Assembly (NCBI GenBank): GCA_049680295.1
Contig: JBAUHN010000355.1
Location: 1 to 64,000, forward strand
Direction of reading: 5' to 3'
Length of the DNA: 64,000 nucleotides
Origin: JBAUHN01 sp049680295
GTDB taxonomy: Bacteria; Pseudomonadota; Alphaproteobacteria; Rhodobacterales; Rhodobacteraceae
A program made the translations under genes and the position numbers. The notes beneath the pieces are model-generated. The model ran no database searches, was not told the DNA's origin, and saw only the letters and a list, made by a program, of their open reading frames with translations. Below, piece after piece: positions 42,833 to 50,643 of this stretch; the first letter of the stretch is position 1, and each line of letters opens with the position of its first letter.

Positions 42833-43809
42833 CCACAGATCCTGTTCTTGGCGCCGTCATTATCGGGCGCAATGAAGGGGGCCGGCTGATCCGCTGTCTG
42901 GCGTCCGTGGCCCCCGATGTGGCGCGCATGGTCTATGTCGATTCCGGCTCCACCGACGGCAGTGCCGATGCGGCGCGCAAACTGGGCGCACAGGTGGTCG
43001 ATATCGACATGACCCAGCCCTTTACCGCCGCACGCGCGCGCAATGCGGGGTTTGCCGCCCTGATGGCGGCAGGGCCGGTAGAGTATGTCCAGTTTGTCGA
43101 TGGCGATTGCGAATTACAGCCCGGCTGGATTGCGGCGGCCCGCGATTTTCTGGAGGCGCACCCACAGGCCGCCGTGGCCTGCGGGCGACGGCGCGAACGC
43201 TTTCCCGAGGCCACGGTTTATAATCGCTTATGTGACTGGGAATGGGACACAGCCCTGGGCCAGACCAAATCCTGCGGCGGCGATGCGTTGATGCGCGCGA
43301 CGCATCTGGACGGGGTCGGCGGCTTTAACCCCGCGATGATCGCCGGCGAGGAACCTGAATTATGCGTGCGCCTGCGCCAGGCCGGGTGGCAGATCTGGCG
43401 GCTGGACCATGAGATGACATTGCATGACGCCGCAATGACACGGTTTGGCCAGTGGTGGAAACGTGCGCGCCGCGCCGGTCACGCCTTTGGCGAAGGGGCC
43501 GCATTGCATGGCGCGCCGCCCGAACGCCACAGTGTGGACGCCACCCGGCGCATTCTGCTCTGGGGCGTGGCGATTCCGGCCTTCATCCTACTGGCGGCTT
43601 TGCTTGTGACCCCCTGGGCGTTGCTGCTGGTGCTGCTTTACCCGGTGCAGGTCGCGCGTCTGGCGCGCCGCGAAGGGGCCGGGGACAGATCAAGCTGGGA
43701 ACGGGCCTGTCTGCTGACGCTGGGCAAATTCCCCGAAGCCTTGGGCGTGCTGGAATACCACTGGCGCCGCCTGCTGGGACGCCCTGCAGGGCTGATCGAA
43801 TATAAGTAG
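42829..43809 (+). CDS. Family 2 glycosyltransferase with membrane helices
   Basis: A 326-residue enzyme. LGAVIIGRNEGGRLIRCLASV starts the GT-A domain. YVDSGSTDGS, FVDGDCELQPGW (DxD-like) and GEEPELCVRLRQAGW (acid-base region) follow. Two helices near 245-285 probably anchor it. It overlaps the sulfotransferase by four bases. It is related to the ExoA/succinoglycan-type transferases. Composite repeat copy D starts 14 bases after its stop. Confidence 0.86.
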   Translation: MTTDPVLGAVIIGRNEGGRLIRCLASVAPDVARMVYVDSGSTDGSADAARKLGAQVVDIDMTQPFTAARARNAGFAALMAAGPVEYVQFVDGDCELQPGWIAAARDFLEAHPQAAVACGRRRERFPEATVYNRLCDWEWDTALGQTKSCGGDALMRATHLDGVGGFNPAMIAGEEPELCVRLRQAGWQIWRLDHEMTLHDAAMTRFGQWWKRARRAGHAFGEGAALHGAPPERHSVDATRRILLWGVAIPAFILLAALLVTPWALLLVLLYPVQVARLARREGAGDRSSWERACLLTLGKFPEALGVLEYHWRRLLGRPAGLIEYK

Positions 43810-43822
43810 GGCTTTGGGAGAT

Positions 43823-44065
43823 ACAGGTTTAACGCGGAACGCGTTAATGTCTGGCCTGAACCCTGACTGTCTTGCTTAAAGCAATTCGACTTATACTTGA
43901 ATCACTTGGTCGCTGCCTTTCCCTGCGGTCAAACGCGAACAAGTGATCAGTGATGCCTCAGGTCAAAGCCGAAACCCGATAGGCACGAAAAGCCGGGCCG
44001 CCAATCGCCCGGCGCCTTCGGCTTGTCCCGGGCAAGAGAAGGCGATCAAGGGCCGGTTTGAGTCA
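43823..44065 (+). repeat. Composite dispersed repeat, copy D
   Basis: The fullest uninterrupted copy. AGGTTTAACGCG-gaa-CGCGTTAA at the left, then CTTGCTTAAAGC, GAATCACTTGGTCGCTGCC, CCCTGCGGTCAAACGCGA, CACGAAAAGCCGGGC and, at 44004-44065, CGCCCGGCGCCTTCGGCTTG with AAGGGCCGGTTTGAG. The right block equals copies A, B and C in inverse or direct form; the left block recurs at 48232-48325. Confidence 0.78.
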
Positions 44066-44191
44066 AAATCGACGGATGTTGCGTCCTCGGCCGATGGCCG
44101 CTTGCAAACGTGTGGCATTGAGTTGGGTGCTGCTTGCAGTTGCAGAGACACGCTTCTAGTGTGAGCGCGAGTGAATTTGGAGAAGTGCCTG

Positions 44192-44713
44192 ATGTTGAAA
44201 TACTTCGCCACCTTACTGGTCTCACGGGGGGAAAGAAGAACAGGCGTTTCGCTTGATTACGCGCGACATATTGCCCAAACAGATATTGCTTTGATGGCGC
44301 GATATGGAAAGATATTTTCTTTTCTCGATCCGAACAGAAAGACCCCCGCTTTGGCATATCATACGGCGCGGTTGCGCGGTGCTATCGCAGCTGATTGCGG
44401 GACCTGTGTCGAAGCCGAAGTGAACCTTGCCAAACGCGCCGGTATCAGCGTCGAAATTATCCATCAGGTGCTTTCGGCACAATACGCTGCACTCCCGCAA
44501 GAAATTCAGGCTGTCGCGCGCTTGTCAGACGCAGTGGTCGGGCGCCGGGAGGATGACGATGTTGCGCGTCAGACCGTCCAGTCTGCTTACGGCGATGCAG
44601 GCCTCATTGAACTCGGCTATGCGATGAATGGCGCGGCGCTCTTACCGGGAATCAAGCGCGCAATGGGCTATGCAACTACCTGTGATATCAATGTCTTGCG
44701 GCTCAAGGGTTAG
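44192..44713 (+). CDS. AhpD-like carboxymuconolactone decarboxylase family protein
   Basis: A 173-residue AhpD-fold protein: LRGAIAADCGTCVEAEVNLAKRAGI contains the CxxC redox pair typical of alkylhydroperoxidase D, but without the following HxxxA helix in its usual form. QAVARLSDAVVGR and LGYAMNGAALLPGIKRAMGYA complete the fold. It could reduce peroxides or act on a lactone. I chose the ATG at 44192 with GGAGAAG six bases upstream. It is a lone gene between repeats; the membrane protein gene at 44806 follows on the same strand. Confidence 0.72.
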   Translation: MLKYFATLLVSRGERRTGVSLDYARHIAQTDIALMARYGKIFSFLDPNRKTPALAYHTARLRGAIAADCGTCVEAEVNLAKRAGISVEIIHQVLSAQYAALPQEIQAVARLSDAVVGRREDDDVARQTVQSAYGDAGLIELGYAMNGAALLPGIKRAMGYATTCDINVLRLKG

Positions 44714-44805
44714 GTCTGTGTGGTCAGCATCAATCGGTTTGACGATCTTGTACCAATGACGTTTGATCCAATTGAGCAGGATATCAACGTTCGAGGAACT
44801 ATTCT

Positions 44806-45186
44806 GTGACATTCCATTTCTTGATCAGCTTGGGTATTGCCTGTTTGATTCTGACCGCGATCGTTCATTCGATTGGCGGTGAAAAATACCTGCTGCGCCC
44901 CCTATTCACGCACCGCGGAAACCATGTGCTGAACCATAATCTGGGAAGAATGGTTTTGCGTTTTGCCTGGCATATTACTTCCGTTTTTTGGCTGCTGCTT
45001 GCAGCAATTCTCTATACATCAGCTTTCTACGAGACATATTTAGTCACATTTGTACTATGGTCAGTTGGCGCGACTTTTGCCGCTGTTGGTGTGTTTGACC
45101 TTTTCGCCAGCAGGGGACGTCATATAGGTTGGCCGCTGCTAGTTTTGACGGGCATTTTCATACTAGCGGCAACCGCTTACAAATAG
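44806..45186 (+). CDS. Small integral membrane protein
   Basis: A 126-residue protein with four predicted helices (about 3-22, 46-68, 75-95, 102-122). The loop after the first helix is basic and conserved-looking (GEKYLLRPLFTHRG), and two short histidine motifs occur (HRGNHVLNHN, WHITS). I do not recognise the family. The GTG start at 44806 has GAGGAA eight bases upstream. Confidence 0.6.
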   Translation: MTFHFLISLGIACLILTAIVHSIGGEKYLLRPLFTHRGNHVLNHNLGRMVLRFAWHITSVFWLLLAAILYTSAFYETYLVTFVLWSVGATFAAVGVFDLFASRGRHIGWPLLVLTGIFILAATAYK

Positions 45187-45362
45187 AGCCTTTTCGGGAT
45201 TTGGGAAACATATACGCTGGTCTGGTGCGTTCTGCATTGCGCTAGAAATTTAGCCATTCGAAAGCGGCCATTGGATTGGAAAATAGAAATGACCGCATTG
45301 TCCCGCACAGCCGACCTTGGTTCAGACTTAAAATACACGCATTTCAGGGACGCAAACGCGCC

Positions 45363-46748
45363 CTATTCCACCGAGGCCACAACATGGTCGGGCATTGGCG
45401 CTGTATTCATACCCAATGCGACCCGCAGCGAGATGAAATCGACCGCCAGATCACGTTGGTTGCTGGTCAGCACCGAGCGCGATGTGGTCACCGTCCGCTC
45501 GCGGTCCAGCAGGTCCAGAACGGTGATGTTGCCGCGGCTTTCCAGCAGGCGGCGCGACAGGTTCAGGGCGTTTTCGTTCAGGGTGACCACCTGACGGGAC
45601 GCGCGTACCGCCGCATAGGAGGCATGCAGCGAATTCAGCGCGGTCTCGACCTCTTCAACGGCTGTCAGAACCACCTGACGCCATTCTTCATAGGCCTGAT
45701 CGGCGCGCGCCGCACTGGCGCCCACTTCGGCCTGCAATGTGGGTTGGTTGAACACCGGTAAAACCAGACCGGCAGACAGCGATTCACTGCTCGATCCACC
45801 GCCAAAGGGCGCGCGGATCACACCGCTGAGGCTGAGCCGCGGATAGCGCGCGGCATGGGCCTCGTCGATGCCCGACACGGCGGCGGCATACAGCCGCTCG
45901 GCGGCGCGCACATCAGGGCGGTTGCGCAAGATATCAGCCGGCACGCCAACTTTGGACAGGCCCGGCGGGTTGGGCTGTCTGCCCGAAAACGCCAGATTGA
46001 TGTTCATCATGCCGACAGGTTTGCCCACCAGCGTCGACAGGCGGTTGCGTTCGCGCACAATGCTGGCGCCAAGTTTGGGCAGATCCACCTGCAATTCAGC
46101 CACCAGTGCCTTGGCGCGCACAACATCCAGTTCCGTCGACACACCGATATCACGCTGCGTGGTAATCTCGCGCAATGTTACCCGGCGCGAGCGCAGATCC
46201 TGGTTCCGCTCGACCAGGCTTTTCTGGAAGAACCGCATATTCACATAAGATTGCGCCACCTCGGACAGCAGCAGGCGGCGGGCGTCCAATTCGCCCAGAC
46301 GCGCCGCCTCAAGCCGGGCAGCCGAGGCTTTTTTCCGCGCCGTGCCGACGCCAAAGGGGTCAAACAGGGCCGACAATCCGACCTCGGCGTTGTCACTGTC
46401 GGTATTTGCAACCGTGCCTTGCAGGCGGCCGTCACCTGACACGGTATTGCCCGCCGCGCGCACCCCGGCCTCGGCTTCTCTGATCCGGGCAGCGGCCTGG
46501 CGCAGCGATGGGTTGTCGGCAAAGGCCTGATCAATCAGCTGGTTCAACACCGGGTCGTGGAAATCCGTCCACCAGCGTTCATCGGCCAGCGACGGCCCAT
46601 GCACCGGTGCAATCAGCGAATACTTGTCAGAAAGCCGCATATTCGGGGCGTTATAAGGCAGGCTGAGATCACAGCCCGACACAAAAACCGCTGCCAAAAG
46701 GGTCAGCGCCATCGGGGATTTCAGTCCCCGGGATTCATAAAAGCCCAT
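45363..46748 (-). CDS. NodT/TolC-type outer-membrane efflux lipoprotein
   Basis: A 461-residue outer-membrane factor. A lipoprotein signal ends AAVFVSGCDLSLPY (lipobox VSGC, Cys26). Then come two TolC-like repeats, each a helical bundle with a beta hairpin (NPSLRQAAARIREAEAGV and the second-half equivalent RNRPDVRAAERLYAAAV). NodT-family proteins pair with RND or ABC pumps. No RND pump is encoded here, but an HlyD and an ABC transporter of type I secretion lie 4 kb away on the same strand, so it may be their outer channel. It is divergent from the amidinotransferase gene. Confidence 0.87.
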   Translation of the reverse strand: MGFYESRGLKSPMALTLLAAVFVSGCDLSLPYNAPNMRLSDKYSLIAPVHGPSLADERWWTDFHDPVLNQLIDQAFADNPSLRQAAARIREAEAGVRAAGNTVSGDGRLQGTVANTDSDNAEVGLSALFDPFGVGTARKKASAARLEAARLGELDARRLLLSEVAQSYVNMRFFQKSLVERNQDLRSRRVTLREITTQRDIGVSTELDVVRAKALVAELQVDLPKLGASIVRERNRLSTLVGKPVGMMNINLAFSGRQPNPPGLSKVGVPADILRNRPDVRAAERLYAAAVSGIDEAHAARYPRLSLSGVIRAPFGGGSSSESLSAGLVLPVFNQPTLQAEVGASAARADQAYEEWRQVVLTAVEEVETALNSLHASYAAVRASRQVVTLNENALNLSRRLLESRGNITVLDLLDRERTVTTSRSVLTSNQRDLAVDFISLRVALGMNTAPMPDHVVASVE

Positions 46749-47027
46749 AATACTGCCTTAACTAAACTCTGCCTCAACGGGTCATTTTTTCTGAACATGC
46801 GACCTCGTCCTTGAAAACATAGCATAATTTATCGGGGCGTATCGCCCGCCAAACCGCGCATTGGCATTTTCTGGCGGTTTGTTGCCCTCCTGCCCCACCT
46901 TTGGGGGGGCGCAGGGGCGGCGTCCTGACCCGAATCGCGGCGCGCCCTCGGGCTGCCAAGACTTGTAGGGCCCCCTCTTTGATCTTAAGGCTTTGCTGGA
47001 TTTGGATTTAAAAAAGGGTTTCGGGCA

Positions 47028-48137
47028 ATGGAAAAAACAGTTGTGAACAGCTGGAATGAATGGGACCCGTTGCGTCATGTGATCGTCGGCCGGGCGGATG
47101 ATTGCCATATCCCCCCCGAGGAACCCGCGCTGGACGCCAAAGTCCCCGAAGACAGTGATATGCGCGGCCAATGGGGGCGACGCCCACAAGATACGATCGA
47201 CCGCGCCAATGAACTGCTGGATGGGTTCGCGTCGCAGCTGCGTGCCCGCGGCATCAGGGTCGACCGGCCCACGTCGATTGATCATTCCCTGCCTGCCACC
47301 ACGCCTGATTTCCACACCGCCAGCCAGTTTGGCTGCATGCCGCCGCGCGATGTGTTGCTGACCGTGGGATCGGAAATGCTGGAGGCGACGATGTCTTATC
47401 GCTGCCGCTGGTTTGAATATCTCAACTACCGCCCCCTGATGCAGCAGTATTTCAACGAAGACCCGAATTTCCGCCATGAAAGCGCGCCCAAGCCGCGGCT
47501 GACGGATGCGGATTATCACCCTGATTACCTGAGCGATAAAATCGGCGATGCCAAGCGGCTGGAATGGGCGGCGGATAAGTTTTTTGTCACCACCGAGGAA
47601 GAGCCGCTGTTTGATGCCGCCGACGTCTTGCGCTTTGGCCGTGATCTGGTGGTGCAGCACGGATTTACCACCAACCTTAAAGGCATCGAATGGCTGCGCC
47701 GGCATTTTCCCGATCACCGGGTGCATGCGGTCAATTTCCCCGGCGATCCCTATCCTATTCATATTGATGCGACGTTCACCCCCCTGCGCCCCGGCCTGAT
47801 CCTGAACAACCCGCAGCGCCGCCTGCCCGAAGGCCAGCGCGAGATGTTCAACAAAAACGGCTGGGAGATCGTGGACGCGGTGCGCCCCGCCCATAACACG
47901 CCGCCGCCGTTGTGTTATTCCTCCACATGGCTGAGCATGAACGTGCTGGTGCTGGACCCGAAAACCGTCTGCGTCGAGAAATCCGAGGTCTATCAGGCCG
48001 AACAGATGGACAAGCTGGGCATGGAGGTCGTCGAGGTCGAAATGCGCGACGCCTATGCCTTTGGCGGCGGGCTGCATTGCTGCACGGCGGATGTCTACCG
48101 CGAAGGGAGCTGTGAAGATTATTTCCCGAATATGTAG
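47028..48137 (+). CDS. L-arginine:glycine amidinotransferase-like enzyme
   Basis: A 369-residue enzyme of the pentein amidinotransferase group. NSWNEWDPLRHVIVGRA opens the fold. FDAADVLRFGRDLVVQ, PIHIDATFTPLRPGLILNN (His and Asp) and GGGLHCCTADVYR (catalytic Cys) mirror animal AGAT, whose motifs are FDAADxxRxGRD, PMHIDATF and GGGFHCWTCDV. It moves an amidino group from arginine to glycine, giving guanidinoacetate, or to a related amine. Similar bacterial enzymes supply starters for natural products, for example CyrA in cylindrospermopsin. It is a single gene about 7 kb upstream of the PKS; a role in that pathway is a hypothesis. Confidence 0.87.
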   Translation: MEKTVVNSWNEWDPLRHVIVGRADDCHIPPEEPALDAKVPEDSDMRGQWGRRPQDTIDRANELLDGFASQLRARGIRVDRPTSIDHSLPATTPDFHTASQFGCMPPRDVLLTVGSEMLEATMSYRCRWFEYLNYRPLMQQYFNEDPNFRHESAPKPRLTDADYHPDYLSDKIGDAKRLEWAADKFFVTTEEEPLFDAADVLRFGRDLVVQHGFTTNLKGIEWLRRHFPDHRVHAVNFPGDPYPIHIDATFTPLRPGLILNNPQRRLPEGQREMFNKNGWEIVDAVRPAHNTPPPLCYSSTWLSMNVLVLDPKTVCVEKSEVYQAEQMDKLGMEVVEVEMRDAYAFGGGLHCCTADVYREGSCEDYFPNM

Positions 48138-48156
48138 GGGGGTGAGACCCGTCTCG

Positions 48157-48179
48157 GAAACTGTCCGGGGGACAGTTTC
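48157..48179. terminator. Strong hairpin after the amidinotransferase gene
   Basis: GAAACTGTCC-GGG-GGACAGTTTC is a perfect ten-base stem 20 bases after the stop. No T-run follows, so it may be an RNA-stabilising hairpin or a repeat rather than a true terminator. Confidence 0.55.
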
Positions 48180-48231
48180 AGGGTCGAACGGGCGCAGCCC
48201 CGGAGGCGGCGTTTCAGAGCGCCCCGCCTTA

Positions 48232-48325
48232 AACATGTTTCACTTGTTCGCTGCCTTCGCCTGCGGCTCAACGCGAAAAGTGATGCTTAATGGCTCAGGT
48301 TAAAGGCGGGACGCTTTAATCAGGA
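48232..48325 (+). repeat. Dispersed repeat, left-block copy G
   Basis: CACTTGTTCGCTGCC, CTGCGGCTCAACGCGAA, GGCTCAGGTTAAAGGCGGG and CGCTTTAATCAGG match the left block of copies C and D. It lies between the amidinotransferase gene and the minus-strand stress-type operon. Confidence 0.7.
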
Positions 48326-48435
48326 TTTTCTTCGGCCCACTGGACGGCCAATAACGGCTTTGCGGGACAAAACGATCATTGACGCGTCTCAAATGAATGG
48401 CTGGTTTCGATGTAACGCGACTAAAAATGGAATAA

Positions 48436-48879
48436 CTAAGTCATCCGGCGGCTTAGAAATAGAAGGCCTAGGGTCACAGCGACGACCACTACCGCGATGA
48501 AGATTTCCTCTGAAGGGCGATCTCCGCCAGTGCCACTTATGACGTAAACCCATACATAATAGATCGCCGCTGAGACGACAGATAAAGCAAACACCAGCTT
48601 TGCATTGGATGACTCGGCGAAGAGCAGAATTGATCCCAACAGCCCTGCGCCCGACGCGACAGCGAAGGCGACCCATATTAAGAGTGGTGTTCCATCAATG
48701 GCTGCAGCGTGTGCCGCAGTGATAGCACCGGCTTCGGACGCGGCGAGGGTTTCCATTGAATACCCAAGCCAGAATTGAAGCAGGCCAAATGCGTACCAAA
48801 CGATCCCAATTATCGCGATGATCTTAAGCCATTTGGGTGCATCAGTGGATGTTTTCATAGTAGCTGAGGTGTCCATCAT
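48436..48879 (-). CDS. Small membrane protein in an ArsR-AHSA1 operon
   Basis: A 147-residue protein with four helices (about 18-40, 66-87, 93-112, 122-142). WLKIIAIIGIVWYAFGLLQFWLGYSM and AHAAAIDGTPLLIWVAFAVASGAG resemble the small sugar-transporter-like membrane proteins that follow SRPBCC genes. AAGGA precedes the start. It lies 36 bases after the AHSA1-like gene and ends the three-gene minus-strand operon. Function unknown. Confidence 0.65.
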   Translation of the reverse strand: MMDTSATMKTSTDAPKWLKIIAIIGIVWYAFGLLQFWLGYSMETLAASEAGAITAAHAAAIDGTPLLIWVAFAVASGAGLLGSILLFAESSNAKLVFALSVVSAAIYYVWVYVISGTGGDRPSEEIFIAVVVVAVTLGLLFLSRRMT

Positions 48880-48915
48880 TAAATCCTTTCAACAAGTATC
48901 ATTTCATAGATGGCG

Positions 48916-49443
48916 TTATTTGAGTGGCCAGTTTTCGATGCTTTGGCCCTTCTTTGCCAACAACCCAAAAACCGGTGACAGCAATCCAACCATTCGGCCC
49001 GTCAAGGCGGGGCGTCCAGTTTCGCAAAGTGTCTTCAAGTTCGAGCCTATAAATCCTTGAGCGCCTGCCATTTCCTTGAAGAGTTTTCCGCCTTCAATTG
49101 CATTCTCAATGGTGAGCGAAAACTCGGTTCCCCCATCCTTTTCAACAAGTTCGTATGTCACCTTGCAGGGTGGTTCATCGATATTGGTCATCTGGAACGT
49201 GTGGGAATAAATTCGTGGCGGGTCGAACGCGACAACCTCACCAACGACCATCGCTACCTTTTTGTTTGGGTGAACCATTCTGTAGCTTGCGCCGGGTTTC
49301 AGGCCGTCAGTTGTCTGGCAAATGGAACCAAAGAAAAACGGCAGCGCCTTATCAGTTGCAACTAGCGTTGACCAAACCGTCTCGATCGGAGCTTTGATAA
49401 AAGTGCGGTTGATATTGGCTTTGGCGAATACCGGTTCAGTCAT
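48916..49443 (-). CDS. SRPBCC (AHSA1-like) domain protein
   Basis: A 175-residue START-like protein: INRTFIKAPIETVWSTLVATDKALPFFFG, then GASYRMVHPNKKVAMVVGEVVAFDPPRIYSHTF, then LVEKDGGTEFSLTIEN. It binds a small hydrophobic ligand in the cavity between sheet and helix; the ligand is unknown. The start overlaps the ArsR stop by eight bases. ArsR-AHSA1 pairs like this are common and often respond to lipophilic compounds. Confidence 0.85.
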   Translation of the reverse strand: MTEPVFAKANINRTFIKAPIETVWSTLVATDKALPFFFGSICQTTDGLKPGASYRMVHPNKKVAMVVGEVVAFDPPRIYSHTFQMTNIDEPPCKVTYELVEKDGGTEFSLTIENAIEGGKLFKEMAGAQGFIGSNLKTLCETGRPALTGRMVGLLSPVFGLLAKKGQSIENWPLK

Positions 49444-49795
49444 CGTTTTCCCTCTCTTCCAATTTACGTACCGCTGCCTCAGCAGCGTGCTTGATTATGT
49501 TCACCCGATCAGCCCAATGGGATGAATAGGTGTCGGTCCATCGTTCGTGGATGTCTTGGATTGGCATGGCGTTTAGATAGAGCCTGCGTGACCGCCCGTC
49601 TTTCTCACTGATGACGAGTTCAGCTTTCTCGAGAACAGCCAGATGGTTCATTACAGCGATCCGGCTAACATCAAAATGACTAGCCAATTTACCCACAGTT
49701 AGACCGGGATCAGCCCGTACATGATCCAGCATTGCGCGTCGGGTCACGTGTGCCAACGCGTGAAAGATCGAATCCATGTCATCATTAGTAATCAT
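49436..49795 (-). CDS. ArsR-family transcriptional regulator
   Basis: A 119-residue winged-helix repressor. FHALAHVTRRAMLDHVRADPGLTVGKLASHFDVSRIAVMNHLAVLEKAELVI is the typical HTH. No metal-binding cysteines are present, so it probably senses something other than a metal. It is the first gene of the operon with the AHSA1-like and membrane protein genes. A promoter with operator-like palindrome lies at its start codon, suggesting autorepression and a leaderless message. Confidence 0.88.
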   Translation of the reverse strand: MITNDDMDSIFHALAHVTRRAMLDHVRADPGLTVGKLASHFDVSRIAVMNHLAVLEKAELVISEKDGRSRRLYLNAMPIQDIHERWTDTYSSHWADRVNIIKHAAEAAVRKLEERENDD

Positions 49796-49829
49796 GTAAT
49801 TACATTATTACACATATAAGACGTGTCAA
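49795..49829 (-). promoter_or_regulatory. Promoter and operator-like palindrome of the ArsR operon
   Basis: On the minus strand a perfect TTGACA (49824-49829) is followed after 16 bases by TAATGT (49802-49807). TGTAAT-tacatt-ATTACA (49795-49812) is a six-base palindrome covering the -10 box and the edge of the start codon. Transcription would begin almost at the ATG. Confidence 0.65.
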
Positions 49830-49916
49830 GTGGATTGCGCGTAAAGCTTTCGAAGCCACTGATTAGCCAAATACTGGGAAGCGGACTTTGCTACGAAGTG
49901 CAGCATCCGTCACTCT

Positions 49917-49970
49917 GGGCTCAAACCGGCCATTGACGTGACCATCGCCCGGGCTGCCGCCGGAGGGCGT
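49917..49970 (+). repeat. Dispersed repeat, degenerate copy E
   Basis: GGGCTCAAACCGGCCATTGA is the same opening as copies A and C, then a decayed hairpin, GCCCGGGCTGCCGCCGGAGG. It lies beside the 3' end of the minus-strand membrane protein gene. Confidence 0.6.
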
Positions 49971-49999
49971 GTATGCGGCGGATCACCGGACAATCCGCC

Positions 50000-50500
50000 T
50001 CACGCAGAGGCAGAGCGACCTCTGAGCGTGATGACCCGCAACGCACGGCCCGTGAAGCTGCCAGAGCACATACCGATCACACTTGCAAAAATGGCGGTAA
50101 AGACTGTCATTTCTCGCATCTGCGGCGCAACAGCTTCAACCACGCCGTTCACAAAGTTTGAAAAGAAAATGAGCATCAGGATCAGGATCGTTATGCGATC
50201 GCCCTTGAGCCGCATGGTCCAGCCGGTTTTTTGCAGGATCAAGCCATCTTGCCACCGAAAGGCGAGCGCGACACCAACCAAGTAGCTGACAGCAAAAACA
50301 GTCCAGCTTGTCGGGACATGAACAAGCCCGCTGATCGCATTGGCCGCAGACAGGCCAAACAGCGGATAAAAGAAATACGGTATGATTGAGCTGTTCCGGG
50401 TGCGCATCGCCAAAAAGCCGATGAGCAGCAGAATAAAAAACAGCGGCCAAATCCAAACCGGCGCATTCTGCCAGATCCCAAGTAAAACCTCGCGCATCAT
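50000..50500 (-). CDS. Small membrane protein (possibly DUF6622-like)
   Basis: A 166-residue protein with five to six helices: APVWIWPLFFILLLIGFLAM, IIPYFFYPLFGLSAANAISGL, TVFAVSYLVGVALAF, ITILILMLIFFSNFVNGVV and FTAIFASVIGMCSGSFTGRAL. The overall look (MREVLLGIWQNAPVWIW start, GWTMRLKGD in the middle) recalls a family of uncharacterised membrane proteins I only tentatively link to DUF6622. It is a single gene; function unknown. Confidence 0.6.
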   Translation of the reverse strand: MMREVLLGIWQNAPVWIWPLFFILLLIGFLAMRTRNSSIIPYFFYPLFGLSAANAISGLVHVPTSWTVFAVSYLVGVALAFRWQDGLILQKTGWTMRLKGDRITILILMLIFFSNFVNGVVEAVAPQMREMTVFTAIFASVIGMCSGSFTGRALRVITLRGRSASA

Positions 50501-50583
50501 AGAAAGACCCAGTCTGTTTTGTTGATAATTTCCGGCGCGTTGTTGCCGTTTTCAATCATGAGGTCGAGTGCAAAATACATGAA

Positions 50584-50613
50584 GGCCCGGAACAAAGCCG
50601 CAGGCGCCGGGCC
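50584..50613. repeat. Hairpin core of the dispersed repeat, copy F
   Basis: GGCCCGGAACAAAGCCGCAG continues to CCGGGCC, giving a perfect seven-base stem (50584-50590 and 50607-50613). It matches only the hairpin core of the other copies. It sits just after the HlyD stop on the minus strand and may act as a terminator or mRNA-stabilising hairpin. Confidence 0.6.
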
Positions 50614-50643
50614 AGTGCCTGCTTGCTTTACCCCAGCCAAACC

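Noticed and set aside
46782..48236. 484-codon frame on the minus strand
   Set aside because: It lies opposite the amidinotransferase gene, whose catalytic motifs are complete; it is a GC-rich antisense shadow.
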